Source: an uncultured Acidimicrobiales bacterium
GTDB taxonomy: Bacteria; Actinomycetota; Acidimicrobiia; Acidimicrobiales; Aldehydirespiratoraceae
Length of the DNA: 64,000 nt
Reading direction: 5' to 3'
NCBI GenBank assembly: GCA_958296055.1
Contig: CATQHS010000001.1
Location: forward strand, 1,004,277-1,068,276
Notes under the pieces: model-generated
What the model saw: the letters and a program-made list of their open reading frames with translations, nothing else
What the model was told of the DNA's origin: nothing
The model's database searches: none
Made by a program: the position numbers and the translations under genes
Shown: piece after piece, positions 48,258-58,643 of the stretch
Position numbering within the stretch: the stretch's first letter is position 1
How the letters are laid out: every line of letters starts with the position of its first letter

Positions 48258-51200
48258 CCCCGAACCAAGCCGGCCCAGCCGCCGGTCCGCCGCCGGGCAC
48301 CGCTGCCGACACGCGGCCGGAAGCCGCCAGCCCGCCGGGCCCAGCCGCCGACCCGAAGCCGGAGTTGGCCGTCAACCGGGGCGGGCGGACGGTGGCCGAT
48401 TCGGTCAACGAGTTCATAACCCATGCCGCCACCGGATTCGCGGCCGGCGCCCGCCTCGACATCGCCACCGCCTTCTTCAACGCGGGCGGCTACTCGCTGC
48501 TGGCCGACTCGCTGGACCGGCTGACCGGGGCCCGGCTGCTGCTGGGCGCCGAGCCCGCCCCGCCGGAGAAACGCCGCCGGATGCTGGGCGTCGAATCGGC
48601 CAAGCCGGAGCGGGCCGGCCGCGCCCGCCTCAACCGGGCGCTGGAAAGCCACGAGCGCCATCTGGCCGACGACCGGGACCTGATCGGGTTCACCTGGGAG
48701 GCCGACGCCGCGGCCCGCCGCCTGGTCGGCTGGCTGCGGTCGCCCGAAGTGCGGGTGCGCCGGCTGGAGGGGCGGTTCCTTCACGGCAAGGCCTTCCTGA
48801 TCGCCGACAACAGCCACGGCGTGGTGGCCGGCTCGTCCAACTTCACCCGGGCCGGGCTGACCGCCAACGTCGAGCTGAACCTGGGCAACTACTCGCCCCA
48901 CACCGTGAGGCTGGTGCGGGAATGGTTCGACGAGCTGTGGGACGAGGCCGCCGACTACGACCTGGCCGCCCTGTTCGAGGCCCGCTTCGAGCCCCACCCG
49001 CCCCAGCTCGTCTACCTGCGGATGCTGTGGGAGCGCTACGGCGCCGAGCTGAGCGCGGAGGCCGAGGCCGAGGGCGTGCCGCAGATCCACCTCACCTCCT
49101 TCCAGGCCGACGGGCTCTGGCGGGCCAAGCGCATCCTGGCCCAACACAACGGTGTGCTCGTGGCCGACGAGGTGGGCCTGGGCAAGACCTTCCTGGCCGG
49201 CGAGCTGATCCGCGAGGCGGCCATCGACCGGCGCCAGCGGGTGCTGGTGATCGCCCCGGCCACGCTGCGTGACGGGCTCTGGCGGGCGTTCCGATCCGAG
49301 CACACCCTCCCCATGGAGCTGGTCTCCTACGAGGAGCTGATGGCCGACCGGCGGCTCAACCCGGACCACGCCGCCGGACCGAGGCTCGAAGCCAAGCGGA
49401 TCGACGACTACGCCATGGTGGTGATCGACGAGGCTCACAACCTCCGCAACCCGGCCACCCAACGGGCCGAGGCGCTGCGCCGCCTGCTGGCCGGGTCGCC
49501 GCCTAAGAAGCTGGTGCTGCTCACCGCCACCCCGGTGAACAACAGCCTCTGGGACCTCTACCACCAGCTCGGCTACTTCCTGCGCAACGACGCCGCCTTC
49601 GCCGACGCGGGCATTCCGTCGCTGCGCGACCACTTCGCTCGGGCCATGTCGCTGAACCCCGACGACCTGACCCCCGAGCACCTCTTCGACGTCCTCGACG
49701 CGGTGGCGGTCCGGCGCACCCGGTCGTTCGTGAAGCGCTACTACCCCAACGACACCGTGCGGGTCGGCGGCTCCGAGCAGACGATCACCTTCCCCACGCC
49801 GCGGGTGCTCAAAGTGACCTACGACCTCGACGCGGTGCTGCCCGGCTTCTTCGACCGCATCGCCCGGGCCCTCGACCCCGACGGGCCCGTCGACGCCCCC
49901 GACACCCTCACCCTGGCCCGGTACGCCCCGTCGATGTACCGCCTCGACCAGCCCCCCGAGGGCTACGAGATGCAGCTCGCGGGGCTGCTGCTGTCGGGGC
50001 TGCTGAAGCGGTTCGAGTCGTCGCCTCACGCCTTCGCCGAGACGTGCGAGCGGATGGCCAACAGCCACGACGCCTTCCTGGCGCTGCTGGACCAGGGCCG
50101 GGTGGCCACCGGCGACGCCCTGGCCGACTGGATCGCCACCGACTCCGACGACCTCGAAGAGGTGGACGCCTACCTCGACGCCCATCTCGGGCTGACCGAC
50201 GCCGCCGCCGGCTACGACACCGAGGGGCTGCGCCGCCACGTGGCCCGAGACCGCGACCTCCTGGTTTCGTTCGCGGCCACCGCCCGCACCGTGACCCGCT
50301 CGGAGGACCCCACCCTGACCGAGCTGACCCGACAGCTCGGCGACATCGCCGAGGAGGCGGCCGCGGCCGGGATCGGCCCCGAGGACGTGCGCAACCGGCG
50401 CAAGGTGCTGATCTTCAGCTACTTCACCGACACGGTGGACTGGATCTACGGGCACTTGGACGAGGCCGTGAAGGCCGACGAGCGGCTGGCCCCGTACCGG
50501 GGCCGCATCGCCTCGCTGGGCGGGCAGAGCGGGGCGGCCGGCAAGGAGGCGGTGGTGTGGGGGTTCGCGCCCCGCACCTCCGACGCCCCCGAGGGCTCCG
50601 ACGACGACCTCTACGACATCGTGGTCACCACCGACGTGCTGGCCGAGGGGGTGAACCTGCAACAGGCCCGCCACATCATCAACTACGACCTGCCGTGGAA
50701 CCCGATGCGCCTGGTGCAGCGCCACGGCCGCATCGACCGGATCGGCTCGCCCCACCGCGAGGTGTTCGTGCGCTGCGTGTTCCCCGACGCCCGCCTCGAC
50801 GACCTCCTCAACCTGGAGGAGCAGCTCCACCGCAAGATCAAGCAGGCCGCGGCCAGCGTCGGCGTGGGCGAGGTGCTGCCCGAGCAGCGGGGCCAGGACC
50901 TCACCTTCGCCGAGACCCGGGAGGAGATCGAGCGCATCCGCCGCCAGGAGGCCGGCCTGCTGGAGCGGGGCGGCACCACCCGGGGGGCTCTGTCGGGCGA
51001 GGAGTACCGCCAGGAGCTGCGCCAGGCCATCGAGCAGGGGTGGCGCGAGCCGATCGAGCGGCTGCCGTGGGGCTCGGGTTCGGGCATGGCGGCCCGGGCC
51101 GGGAGCGGCGGCCGTGTGGGCTACGTGTTCTGCGCCCGGGTAGGCGACTCGGACCGGGCCCTGTTCCGCTATGTGGAACCGGGCGAGGGCGGCGGCGGAG

Positions 51201-51691
51201 GCAACGGCGGGAGCGGCCCGACGGTGGTGGCGGACACGCTGGCCTGTCTGGACCGGGCCCGGCCGCCCGACGGGTTCGACACGCCTAGAGCGCTCGACGA
51301 CGATGCCTACCGCCGGGCCTTCGGCGCTTGGGGGATCGCCCGGGCTGACATCGTGGAGCGCTGGAACCACCTGGCCGACAAGGCCAACCTCGAGCCGCGG
51401 GTGCCGTCGGCGCTGGTCCGGGCCGCGGAGATCCTGCGGGCTCACGCTCCGGCCGATCTCACCCAAGACGAGATCGACCGGGCCATCGACAGCCTCAGCG
51501 CTCCCTATCCCGAGCGCACCATCCGCACCGTCCGGGCCGCCGTGGCCGCCGACGACGACCCGGTCGGGCAGGCCGAGAGGATTCTCGGGGTGATCCGCAG
51601 CCTCGGCCTAGAGCCCTACGTCCCGCCCAAGCCGCTGCCGGAGATCACCGGCGACGACGTCCACCTGGTCTGTTGGCTCGCCCTGGTCTGA
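48254..51691 (+). CDS. PLD-domain SNF2-family helicase
   Basis: FLHGKAFLIADNSHGVVAGSSNFTRAGL (PLD HxK), ADEVGLGKTFLAGEL Walker A, VVIDEAHN, NPMRLVQRHGRIDRIGS; GTGA overlap with upstream ORF. Confidence 0.9.
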   Translation: MTPNQAGPAAGPPPGTAADTRPEAASPPGPAADPKPELAVNRGGRTVADSVNEFITHAATGFAAGARLDIATAFFNAGGYSLLADSLDRLTGARLLLGAEPAPPEKRRRMLGVESAKPERAGRARLNRALESHERHLADDRDLIGFTWEADAAARRLVGWLRSPEVRVRRLEGRFLHGKAFLIADNSHGVVAGSSNFTRAGLTANVELNLGNYSPHTVRLVREWFDELWDEAADYDLAALFEARFEPHPPQLVYLRMLWERYGAELSAEAEAEGVPQIHLTSFQADGLWRAKRILAQHNGVLVADEVGLGKTFLAGELIREAAIDRRQRVLVIAPATLRDGLWRAFRSEHTLPMELVSYEELMADRRLNPDHAAGPRLEAKRIDDYAMVVIDEAHNLRNPATQRAEALRRLLAGSPPKKLVLLTATPVNNSLWDLYHQLGYFLRNDAAFADAGIPSLRDHFARAMSLNPDDLTPEHLFDVLDAVAVRRTRSFVKRYYPNDTVRVGGSEQTITFPTPRVLKVTYDLDAVLPGFFDRIARALDPDGPVDAPDTLTLARYAPSMYRLDQPPEGYEMQLAGLLLSGLLKRFESSPHAFAETCERMANSHDAFLALLDQGRVATGDALADWIATDSDDLEEVDAYLDAHLGLTDAAAGYDTEGLRRHVARDRDLLVSFAATARTVTRSEDPTLTELTRQLGDIAEEAAAAGIGPEDVRNRRKVLIFSYFTDTVDWIYGHLDEAVKADERLAPYRGRIASLGGQSGAAGKEAVVWGFAPRTSDAPEGSDDDLYDIVVTTDVLAEGVNLQQARHIINYDLPWNPMRLVQRHGRIDRIGSPHREVFVRCVFPDARLDDLLNLEEQLHRKIKQAAASVGVGEVLPEQRGQDLTFAETREEIERIRRQEAGLLERGGTTRGALSGEEYRQELRQAIEQGWREPIERLPWGSGSGMAARAGSGGRVGYVFCARVGDSDRALFRYVEPGEGGGGGNGGSGPTVVADTLACLDRARPPDGFDTPRALDDDAYRRAFGAWGIARADIVERWNHLADKANLEPRVPSALVRAAEILRAHAPADLTQDEIDRAIDSLSAPYPERTIRTVRAAVAADDDPVGQAERILGVIRSLGLEPYVPPKPLPEITGDDVHLVCWLALV

Positions 51692-51799
51692 CCCGACCGA
51701 CCGCCCCGCCGCCGGAATATTTTAGATAAATTCAAAGAAATTTCAAGAAATATCAAGATAAGGGGTGTGATTGTCTCACCCCTGTTGTAGAGTGATCAT

Positions 51800-53257
51800 A
51801 TGTTCACGGAAACGGTCGAGTGCGTCGACAAGGACCTAGCCCGGCTGCTGGAAACGGCCCGGTCCGGGGAACTGCCGGTGGCCCGGCTCAAGGACCTGAT
51901 CGCGGCCAGCCGGTCCTGGGAGGCCAAGGTGGCCGCGTTGCAGACCGACGTGGCCCGGCTGATCGCGGCTCGGGAGCGCCACGGCGACGGCGGGGCCTCA
52001 GTGCTGCGCAACCAAGCCGGCAAGTCGAAGCTCCAAGCCCGCCGCAGCCTGGGCGCGGCCGAAGCGCTCGACGAGATGCCCGGGCTGCGCTCGGCGGTGG
52101 ACTCCGGGGAGGTGCCTTTGGCCAACGCCGAACGCCTGGCCGACGCCGCCCGCCGCACCAACCCCGAAACAGTGGACTCCGCCACCGACCTGGTGGCCAT
52201 GGCCAAAGAACTGCCCCCGGACCGGTTCGCCCGCGAAATCGGGGCCTGGACCCAGCGCCACCAGATCGACCACGGCCACGACGACTGGCTGAACAAGCGC
52301 CGCCGCCGGTATCTGCGGACCTGGAAGCAACAAGACGGCATGGTCCGCCTCGACGGCCTGTTAGACCCCGAGACCGGCACCCGCATCTGCAGCCGACTGG
52401 AAGGCACCGCCGAGGAGTTGCGCCGCCAAGACCAACAAGCAGCCCGCACCGGCAACAGCCCCGCCGCCAGCGCCAGCGACGGCCCGGCCGGCGACGGTCC
52501 GGCCGGCAGCCAAGGATCAGCGGCCGCCAGCGGCCCGGTCGGCGGCGAGGAGACCCGGTCTTGGGACCAACTCCGAGCCGACGCCTTGGATCTCTTGACC
52601 TCAGGAGAGGCGAAAGACCGCGGCAGCTCCAGCGGACGGCCCAAGGCCGAGGTGATCGTGGTGGCCGACATCGGAGTCCTCACCGGCGACAACCCCGCCG
52701 GGCGCTGCGAAATCCCCGGCACCGGGCCCGTGCCCCCCGCCGTACTCCAGCGCATCGCCTGCGACGCCCAACTCACCGGCCTCATATTCGCCGACGGCAA
52801 ACCCCTCTACCACGGCGCCACCGTGCGCACCGCCACCACCAAACAATGGCGAGCCCTCATCGCCCGCGACGGAGGCTGCATCGGCTGCGGCGCCGAACCC
52901 AACCGCTGCCACGCCCACCACGTCATCCCCTACGCCCAATCCCGACGAACCGACATCGAAAACCTCGTGCTCGTCTGCTGGCGCTGCCACCACAACATCC
53001 ACGACCACCACTGGCAAGTAACCCACCAAAACGGCAAACCCGCCCTCAAGCCCCCCGACCCCCAAACCCCGCCCAACCCCGCCGACGAAGGCGGGCACAG
53101 CCACAGCAGCGGCAACGCTCGCCGACCGCGACCAAGCCGCAGCCCGCAGCCAACCCGAGACCGAACCCGCCCCGCCCCGAGTCGCCCCAACCCGGGCCAT
53201 CCGGCCAGCAGCCCCGACCCACCCCGACAACCAGCACCCGCCCTCTTCAACCCCTGA
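51800..53257 (+). CDS. DUF222-HNH endonuclease domain protein (copy 3)
   Basis: CIGCGAEPNRCHAHHVIPYAQSRRTDIENLVLVCWRCHHNIHDHHW; close paralog of 1843-3195. Confidence 0.85.
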   Translation: MFTETVECVDKDLARLLETARSGELPVARLKDLIAASRSWEAKVAALQTDVARLIAARERHGDGGASVLRNQAGKSKLQARRSLGAAEALDEMPGLRSAVDSGEVPLANAERLADAARRTNPETVDSATDLVAMAKELPPDRFAREIGAWTQRHQIDHGHDDWLNKRRRRYLRTWKQQDGMVRLDGLLDPETGTRICSRLEGTAEELRRQDQQAARTGNSPAASASDGPAGDGPAGSQGSAAASGPVGGEETRSWDQLRADALDLLTSGEAKDRGSSSGRPKAEVIVVADIGVLTGDNPAGRCEIPGTGPVPPAVLQRIACDAQLTGLIFADGKPLYHGATVRTATTKQWRALIARDGGCIGCGAEPNRCHAHHVIPYAQSRRTDIENLVLVCWRCHHNIHDHHWQVTHQNGKPALKPPDPQTPPNPADEGGHSHSSGNARRPRPSRSPQPTRDRTRPAPSRPNPGHPASSPDPPRQPAPALFNP

Positions 53258-53618
53258 CCCGAGCAAACCCGGGGTCACAAAACCCCGAACACCGACACGC
53301 TAGGCAGCGGACGACGCAGGAATCAGGAGCGAGCCACGGGATACCGGATCCACGGTCCCAGACGCCGACACACCAAGTCGGGGCGGCACGGGGACCAACA
53401 GCGAACCCGCGGTCACGAGGGGGCCCCGGACGCCAATGCGCCAGGCCGGGGGGTGGCACGGGGGTTAGCGTCGGCGCCGCTTGCAGCGACGACCGCCCCC
53501 GTGACAGGACCCGCCGGCCGGACACAGCAACCGCTCAAAGAGGACGAAAAGACCCGCCGGCCGGACACAGCAACCGCCGGCCGTTGGTTCACATACTCGG
53601 GCGATTGCTGCCCGTCGC

Positions 53619-54527
53619 TCAGGTGGCACCGCGCTCGAAGCCCTTGCCCAGGGAGCCCGGGGCTCGGTGGCGGCGGGCGAACAGGGCCATGGTGGCCAGC
53701 GTGACCACGTAGGGCAGCACGATGAGGAACTGCGGAGTCAGCGTCACCCCGAACGCCGGGAGCGAGACCCGCAGGGCCTCCGTCGAGCCGAAGAGCAAGG
53801 CGCCGCCGATGGTTCCGATGAGCGTCCATCCGCCGAAGATGACGGCGGCGATGGCGATGAACCCCCGCAGGGCGGTCATGTCGGGCGTGAAGCTGCCGAT
53901 GAGGCCGATCGACAGGTAGCTGCCCGCGACGCCGCTCAGGGCGCCGCAGAAATACACGGCCTGGCGACGGCGGCGCAGCACGGCGATGCCGCTCACGTCC
54001 GCGGCCTGCGGATTCTCCCCGACCGCTTGGAGTTCGAGGCCCCAGCGGCTGCGCCGCAGTATCCACCACACCAGCGGGATCGCCCCGTAGAGGAGGTAGA
54101 AGGGGGCCCGCTGCTCGAACAGCGCCCCGCCGATGATCGGGATCGAGGCCAACCCGGGCACCCGGACCAGCGGGAACTGCTCGGGCTTCACGTCTATCTC
54201 GGCGATGAGGAAGCTGGTCGCGCCCAGGATCAACAGGTTGACCGCCAGCCCGACGACGAACTGGTTGATCCGCATCCGGTGGCTCAGATTGGCCTGGACC
54301 GACGCCACCATCACCGCCGCAGCCACCCCGACCGCGAAGCCGACATAGGCCGATCCGGTGACGTGCGAGCCGTAGGCGGCCGCGAACGCCGAGCCCAGCA
54401 TCATCCCCTCCACGGAGATGTTGAGCGTCCCCGCCTTCTCCGCCACCAGCTCCCCCAGCGCCGCGAACAGCAGCGTCGCGGCCAGCCGCACGCCGCTCTC
54501 GGCCAGGAAGGCGGCGTCGGCGATCAT
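53619..54527 (-). CDS. ABC transporter permease (nucleoside/BMP type)
   Basis: ALGELVAEKAGTLNISVEGMMLGSAFAA; operon with 54568, 55689, 57330. Confidence 0.85.
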   Translation of the reverse strand: MIADAAFLAESGVRLAATLLFAALGELVAEKAGTLNISVEGMMLGSAFAAAYGSHVTGSAYVGFAVGVAAAVMVASVQANLSHRMRINQFVVGLAVNLLILGATSFLIAEIDVKPEQFPLVRVPGLASIPIIGGALFEQRAPFYLLYGAIPLVWWILRRSRWGLELQAVGENPQAADVSGIAVLRRRRQAVYFCGALSGVAGSYLSIGLIGSFTPDMTALRGFIAIAAVIFGGWTLIGTIGGALLFGSTEALRVSLPAFGVTLTPQFLIVLPYVVTLATMALFARRHRAPGSLGKGFERGAT

Positions 54528-54567
54528 GTCCCGGGCCTCGGCTCGGCGGCCAGAACGGCGGCGGCGG

Positions 54568-55692
54568 TCACGTCCGGGCCGCCGCTGTTTGCTCGGCCAA
54601 GGCCCGGCGGCGGCGGTGCTGCATGTACAGCGACGGCAGAGCCACCGCCAGCAGGATCAGGGCCTGCACGACCCCGACGATCCGGGGGCTGACCCCGGTG
54701 GAGGCCAACACTCCCCCGCCGGCCCGCAGCGCGCCGTACAGAAAGGCGGCCGGGATGGCCAAGGCGGCCCGGGCGCCGGCGATCAGCGCGACCAAAAGGC
54801 CCTCCCACCCGTAGTTGCTGGAGAAGCCGTCGTTGACCCGGAACGCGGTCCCGGTGAGCAGTATCCCCCCGGCCAGGCCGGCGAAGGCGCCGGAGGCCAT
54901 CAGCGCCCCGGCCCCGACCGCCACCGGCGAGATGCCCGCCCGCTTGGCCGTCCGCTGGTTGAGGCCGACCATGCGCAGGTTGAACCCCCACCGGGTGCGG
55001 GCCAGCAGGAAGGCCACGATCAGCGCCCCGGCCAGGGCCAGCAGTATCCCGCTGTGCAGCCGGAACCCGGGCCCGCTGATCAGGGTCGGCAGCCGGCCGG
55101 CGGCGGGGAGCGGGTCGGACTGGGGGCTGGCCGACAGGACCGAGCCCTCGGGCAGGGTCTCCTGCAGCAGCCAGGACCGGTTCACCGCGAACGACACGAC
55201 CTGGAAGGCGACGAAGTTCAACAGCAGGGTGGTGATCACCTCGCTCACCCCGCGGCCGAACCGCAGGGCGGCCGCGGCGCCAGCCCACAGCCCTCCGGCG
55301 GCGGCGGCCGCGGCCAGGATCGTCACCAGGGCGATGGGGCGGGGGGCGGCGACGGCCAAGCCGACCGCGGCGGCGACCATGGCCCCGATGGCGATCTGGC
55401 CCTCCTGGCCGATGTTGAGCAGCCCGGAGCGGACGGCGATCACCGCGCCGAGGGCGACGGCGAGGATGGGGCCCATGTGGTTGAGGGTGGCGGCCAGCGC
55501 CACCCTCGACCCCAGGCTGCCCTCGACCATGGTGCGGAAGACCGTGGTCGGGGCGCTGCCGGTGGCCGACAGCAGCAGGGCGGCGATGGCGACCGCGCCC
55601 AAGATCGAGGCGGCCAGCAGGGCGGCGAACAGGGCGTAGCCCGACAGCGGCGGCCGGGGAGGCCGGACGGGAACCGGTACGGCAGGGGTCAC
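54568..55692 (-). CDS. ABC transporter permease (nucleoside/BMP type)
   Basis: GAVIAVRSGLLNIGQEGQIAIGAM, FGRGVSEVITTLLLNFVA. Confidence 0.85.
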   Translation of the reverse strand: MTPAVPVPVRPPRPPLSGYALFAALLAASILGAVAIAALLLSATGSAPTTVFRTMVEGSLGSRVALAATLNHMGPILAVALGAVIAVRSGLLNIGQEGQIAIGAMVAAAVGLAVAAPRPIALVTILAAAAAAGGLWAGAAAALRFGRGVSEVITTLLLNFVAFQVVSFAVNRSWLLQETLPEGSVLSASPQSDPLPAAGRLPTLISGPGFRLHSGILLALAGALIVAFLLARTRWGFNLRMVGLNQRTAKRAGISPVAVGAGALMASGAFAGLAGGILLTGTAFRVNDGFSSNYGWEGLLVALIAGARAALAIPAAFLYGALRAGGGVLASTGVSPRIVGVVQALILLAVALPSLYMQHRRRRALAEQTAAART

Positions 55693-57278
55693 GCCGCCGT
55701 GCCTCCCATGAGCAGCCCCAGCTCTTCGAGATCGACGTCGGCGCCGGGCATCTCACCGACGATGCGGCCCCGGTAGATGACCGCGATCCGGTCGGCCAGC
55801 GCCAGGATCTCGTCGAGGTCGCTCGACACCAGCAGCACGGCCGCGCCCTCGGTGGCCGCAGCCCGCAGGCGACCCCACAAGTACTCCATGGCCCCCACGT
55901 CGAGCCCGTGAGTGGGCTCGGCCGCGACGAGCACGTTCGGGCGGCTCGACACCTCCCGGGCCAGCACGACCCGCTGCTGGTTCCCGCCCGACAGCGAGCC
56001 CAGGGGGGCGCTGAGGCTGGAGGTGGCGATTCCGAATTCGGCGACGAGCTGCCGGGCGCAGCCGTGAAGGAGAGACCGGTCGATGACGCCGTTGCGCATG
56101 ACCGAGCCGATGCGGTTGAGGACCAAGTTCTCCGCCACCGTCATCTCCAGCACGCACCCCGAGTCGTGGCGGTCGGCCGGTACCACCCCCACTCCCGCGT
56201 CCAGCAAGGACCGCCCCCGGCCGGGCTCCACCGCCTCCCCGCCGACCAAAACCCGGCCCGAGTCGGGCCGGATCAGGTTGGACAGCATGTCCACCAGCGC
56301 GGCCTGGCCGTTGCCCTCCACCCCGGCCACCCCGAGGATCTCGCCCGCGGCCACCGAGAGGCTGAGGCCGTCGAGCTGGCGATGGCCGCCGGAGGCGACA
56401 TAGCCGACGGCCCGCAGCTCCAGCGCCGGAGGGGCGCCGTTCGACTCGCCGTCGCTCGGCGGCCCAGCGCCGTCCGACTCGCCGCCAACCGGCCCGACAC
56501 CGTCCGGCTCGCCGCTCGGGGCCGGAGTCGGGGCTCGTCTACCGCCGAGGGTCACCTCCCGGCCCAGCATCGCCCGGGCCAGCAGGCTCGGGGTGGCGGC
56601 CGCGGCCTCCACCGTGGAGACGACCCGGCCGTCGCGCAGGATGGTGATCTCATCGGCGGCCTCGAGAGCCTCGTCGAGGCGGTGGCTGATGAGCACGACG
56701 CCCCGGCCGGTCCGCTGGATCAGCTCCCGGAGGATGTCGAAAAGGGCTTTGGACTCGGCGATGGTGAGCACCGAGGTGGGCTCGTCGAGGATCACCACCT
56801 CGGGCTCGCGGCGCAGGCACTTGATGATCTCCACCCGCTGGCGCTGCCCGATGGTGAGGTCGGCCACCCGGGCGTGCGGGTCGACCTGGAGCCCGTACAG
56901 CCCGCTGATGCGCTCCACCTCGGCGACGGAGCGGTCGCGGTCCACCCGGCCCCGGTCGCCGAGGGTGACGTTCTTCCACACCGGCATCGGCCCGATGAGG
57001 CTGAAGTGCTGGTGCACCATGCCGATGCCGTTGGCGGCCGCGGCGGCGGGGTCGCCGATGCCGACGACCTCGCCCCGCACTGCGATCTCGCCCGAGTCGG
57101 GCTCGACCACGCCCGCCGCCACCTTCATCAAGGTCGATTTGCCCGCGCCGTTCTGGCCCAGCAGCCCCCGGATCTGACCGGGCTCTATGGCCAGGGTGAC
57201 GCCGTCGCAGGCGGTGACCCGCCCGTAGCGCTTGGTGATCGAGCGCAGCTCCAGAAGCGGAGCCCCGCCGGGGGACAC
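55689..57278 (-). CDS. ABC transporter ATP-binding protein, two ABC domains (nucleoside/sugar type)
   Basis: GLLGQNGAGKSTLMKVAAG, second domain GVAGVEGNGQAALVDML and SLSGGNQQRVVLAREVS. Confidence 0.9.
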   Translation of the reverse strand: MSPGGAPLLELRSITKRYGRVTACDGVTLAIEPGQIRGLLGQNGAGKSTLMKVAAGVVEPDSGEIAVRGEVVGIGDPAAAAANGIGMVHQHFSLIGPMPVWKNVTLGDRGRVDRDRSVAEVERISGLYGLQVDPHARVADLTIGQRQRVEIIKCLRREPEVVILDEPTSVLTIAESKALFDILRELIQRTGRGVVLISHRLDEALEAADEITILRDGRVVSTVEAAAATPSLLARAMLGREVTLGGRRAPTPAPSGEPDGVGPVGGESDGAGPPSDGESNGAPPALELRAVGYVASGGHRQLDGLSLSVAAGEILGVAGVEGNGQAALVDMLSNLIRPDSGRVLVGGEAVEPGRGRSLLDAGVGVVPADRHDSGCVLEMTVAENLVLNRIGSVMRNGVIDRSLLHGCARQLVAEFGIATSSLSAPLGSLSGGNQQRVVLAREVSSRPNVLVAAEPTHGLDVGAMEYLWGRLRAAATEGAAVLLVSSDLDEILALADRIAVIYRGRIVGEMPGADVDLEELGLLMGGTAA

Positions 57279-57329
57279 CGAACCGGCGCCGGGAGCCGGA
57301 AGGGCCGCCGCCGGCCTAGGCGCCCTCGA

Positions 57330-58523
57330 TCAACCGGAGACCTCGGTGCCGATCAGCGCGTTGACGTCGATCTCGCCGCCGCTGATGGCGGCCCTCACCT
57401 CGTCGAGGATCGACTGCTCGTCGGCGGAGGCGTCGCAGAGCTTGGCCCCCACCCCGGTGCCGGACCCGACGCCGTAGATGGCCAGCAGCTCGCCCTCGCT
57501 CAGACCTCCGGAGAGGAAGGACGAGATGATCTCGCCCAAGTACAGCGCCGGGTTGTACATGATCGACATGGTCATGAACCCCAGGTCGGGGATGCCGCAC
57601 AGATCCATCGAGGTGGCCATGACGCCGACGCCGGACTCGGCCGCCGTCCCCCACACCGCGGGCAGGGCGCCGCCGAGATAGGGGTAGATGATCTCGCAGC
57701 CCTGGTTGATCTGGGCGGTGGCCGCCTCCTGGGCCAGGGAGGCGTCCTCGAAGTCGCCGGTGAAGGTGACCAGCATCTCGGCCTCGGCGGCCTGGCCGTA
57801 GCCGTCTTGGAGGTGGGCCAGCCCCGCGTTCATGGAGGCGGCCATGTTCTTGACGAAGTCGAGCTCGGGGCCGGCGGTGATGCAGGCGGTAGTCCCCCCG
57901 GTGCGCTCCAGCAGGAGCCCGGCGGCCACGCCGCCCATGAAATGGGCCTCGTTCTCGTTGGCCGCGGCGGTGGCGTACCCGCCCGAGGTGGGCGGGAAGC
58001 CGGCCACCAGGATGAAGTTGATGTCGGAGAAGGTCGGGTCATCCGACACCGGGATGAAGCCGTCGCGCAGCTCCGAGCCGCCGCCGATGATGAGATCGAC
58101 CCCTTGGCGGGCCAGGTTCTCGAAGGCCTCCCGGGCCGCGCCGGGGTTGATCTGATCGACGACGATGGCGGTGTGCCCGTTCGCCTCGGCGAAGGCGACC
58201 ACCGCGTCCACCTGACCCTGATAGAAACCGCCGTCGTTGCGGTCGCCCGCCACCACGTGGCCGATGGTGATATGGCCGTCGCCGTTCACATCCACCCCGG
58301 GCGGGAAGTTCATCGTCTCGCCCGGCGACTCCATGGGCTCTTCCTCGGCCTCGGCCGGGGCCGCGGCGGGGGCCTCCTCGGCGGGCTGGGTGGCGGGCGG
58401 CTCGTCGGCGGCGTCAGCGGCGTCTCCGTCGTCTCCGCCGCAGCCCGCGGCGATCAGCGCCAGCGCCAGGAGAGCAAACGCAGCTCGGGCCGGGAACCAG
58501 CTTCGGAGTCGGTCATGTGTCAT
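57330..58523 (-). CDS. BMP family substrate-binding lipoprotein
   Basis: IAAGCGGDDGD lipobox; GHVVAGDRNDGGFYQGQVDAVVAFAEANG. Confidence 0.85.
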   Translation of the reverse strand: MTHDRLRSWFPARAAFALLALALIAAGCGGDDGDAADAADEPPATQPAEEAPAAAPAEAEEEPMESPGETMNFPPGVDVNGDGHITIGHVVAGDRNDGGFYQGQVDAVVAFAEANGHTAIVVDQINPGAAREAFENLARQGVDLIIGGGSELRDGFIPVSDDPTFSDINFILVAGFPPTSGGYATAAANENEAHFMGGVAAGLLLERTGGTTACITAGPELDFVKNMAASMNAGLAHLQDGYGQAAEAEMLVTFTGDFEDASLAQEAATAQINQGCEIIYPYLGGALPAVWGTAAESGVGVMATSMDLCGIPDLGFMTMSIMYNPALYLGEIISSFLSGGLSEGELLAIYGVGSGTGVGAKLCDASADEQSILDEVRAAISGGEIDVNALIGTEVSG

Positions 58524-58600
58524 CGGTGTGTCCCTCCCGCCTGGCGGCGTCCTTCATCTCGTCCACCATGCATCACCGGCCGACGAGCCTGTCAAGCCGA

Positions 58601-58619
58601 TTAGGTTAGGGCAGCCGAA
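58601..58619. promoter_or_regulatory. IdeR/DtxR-box-like sequence TTAGGTTAGGGCAGCCGAA
   Basis: 15/19 identity by eye to TTAGGTTAGGCTAACCTAA; upstream of Rieske oxygenase. Confidence 0.35.
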
Positions 58620-58643
58620 CCGGGAGGACATAGGGAGGACATC

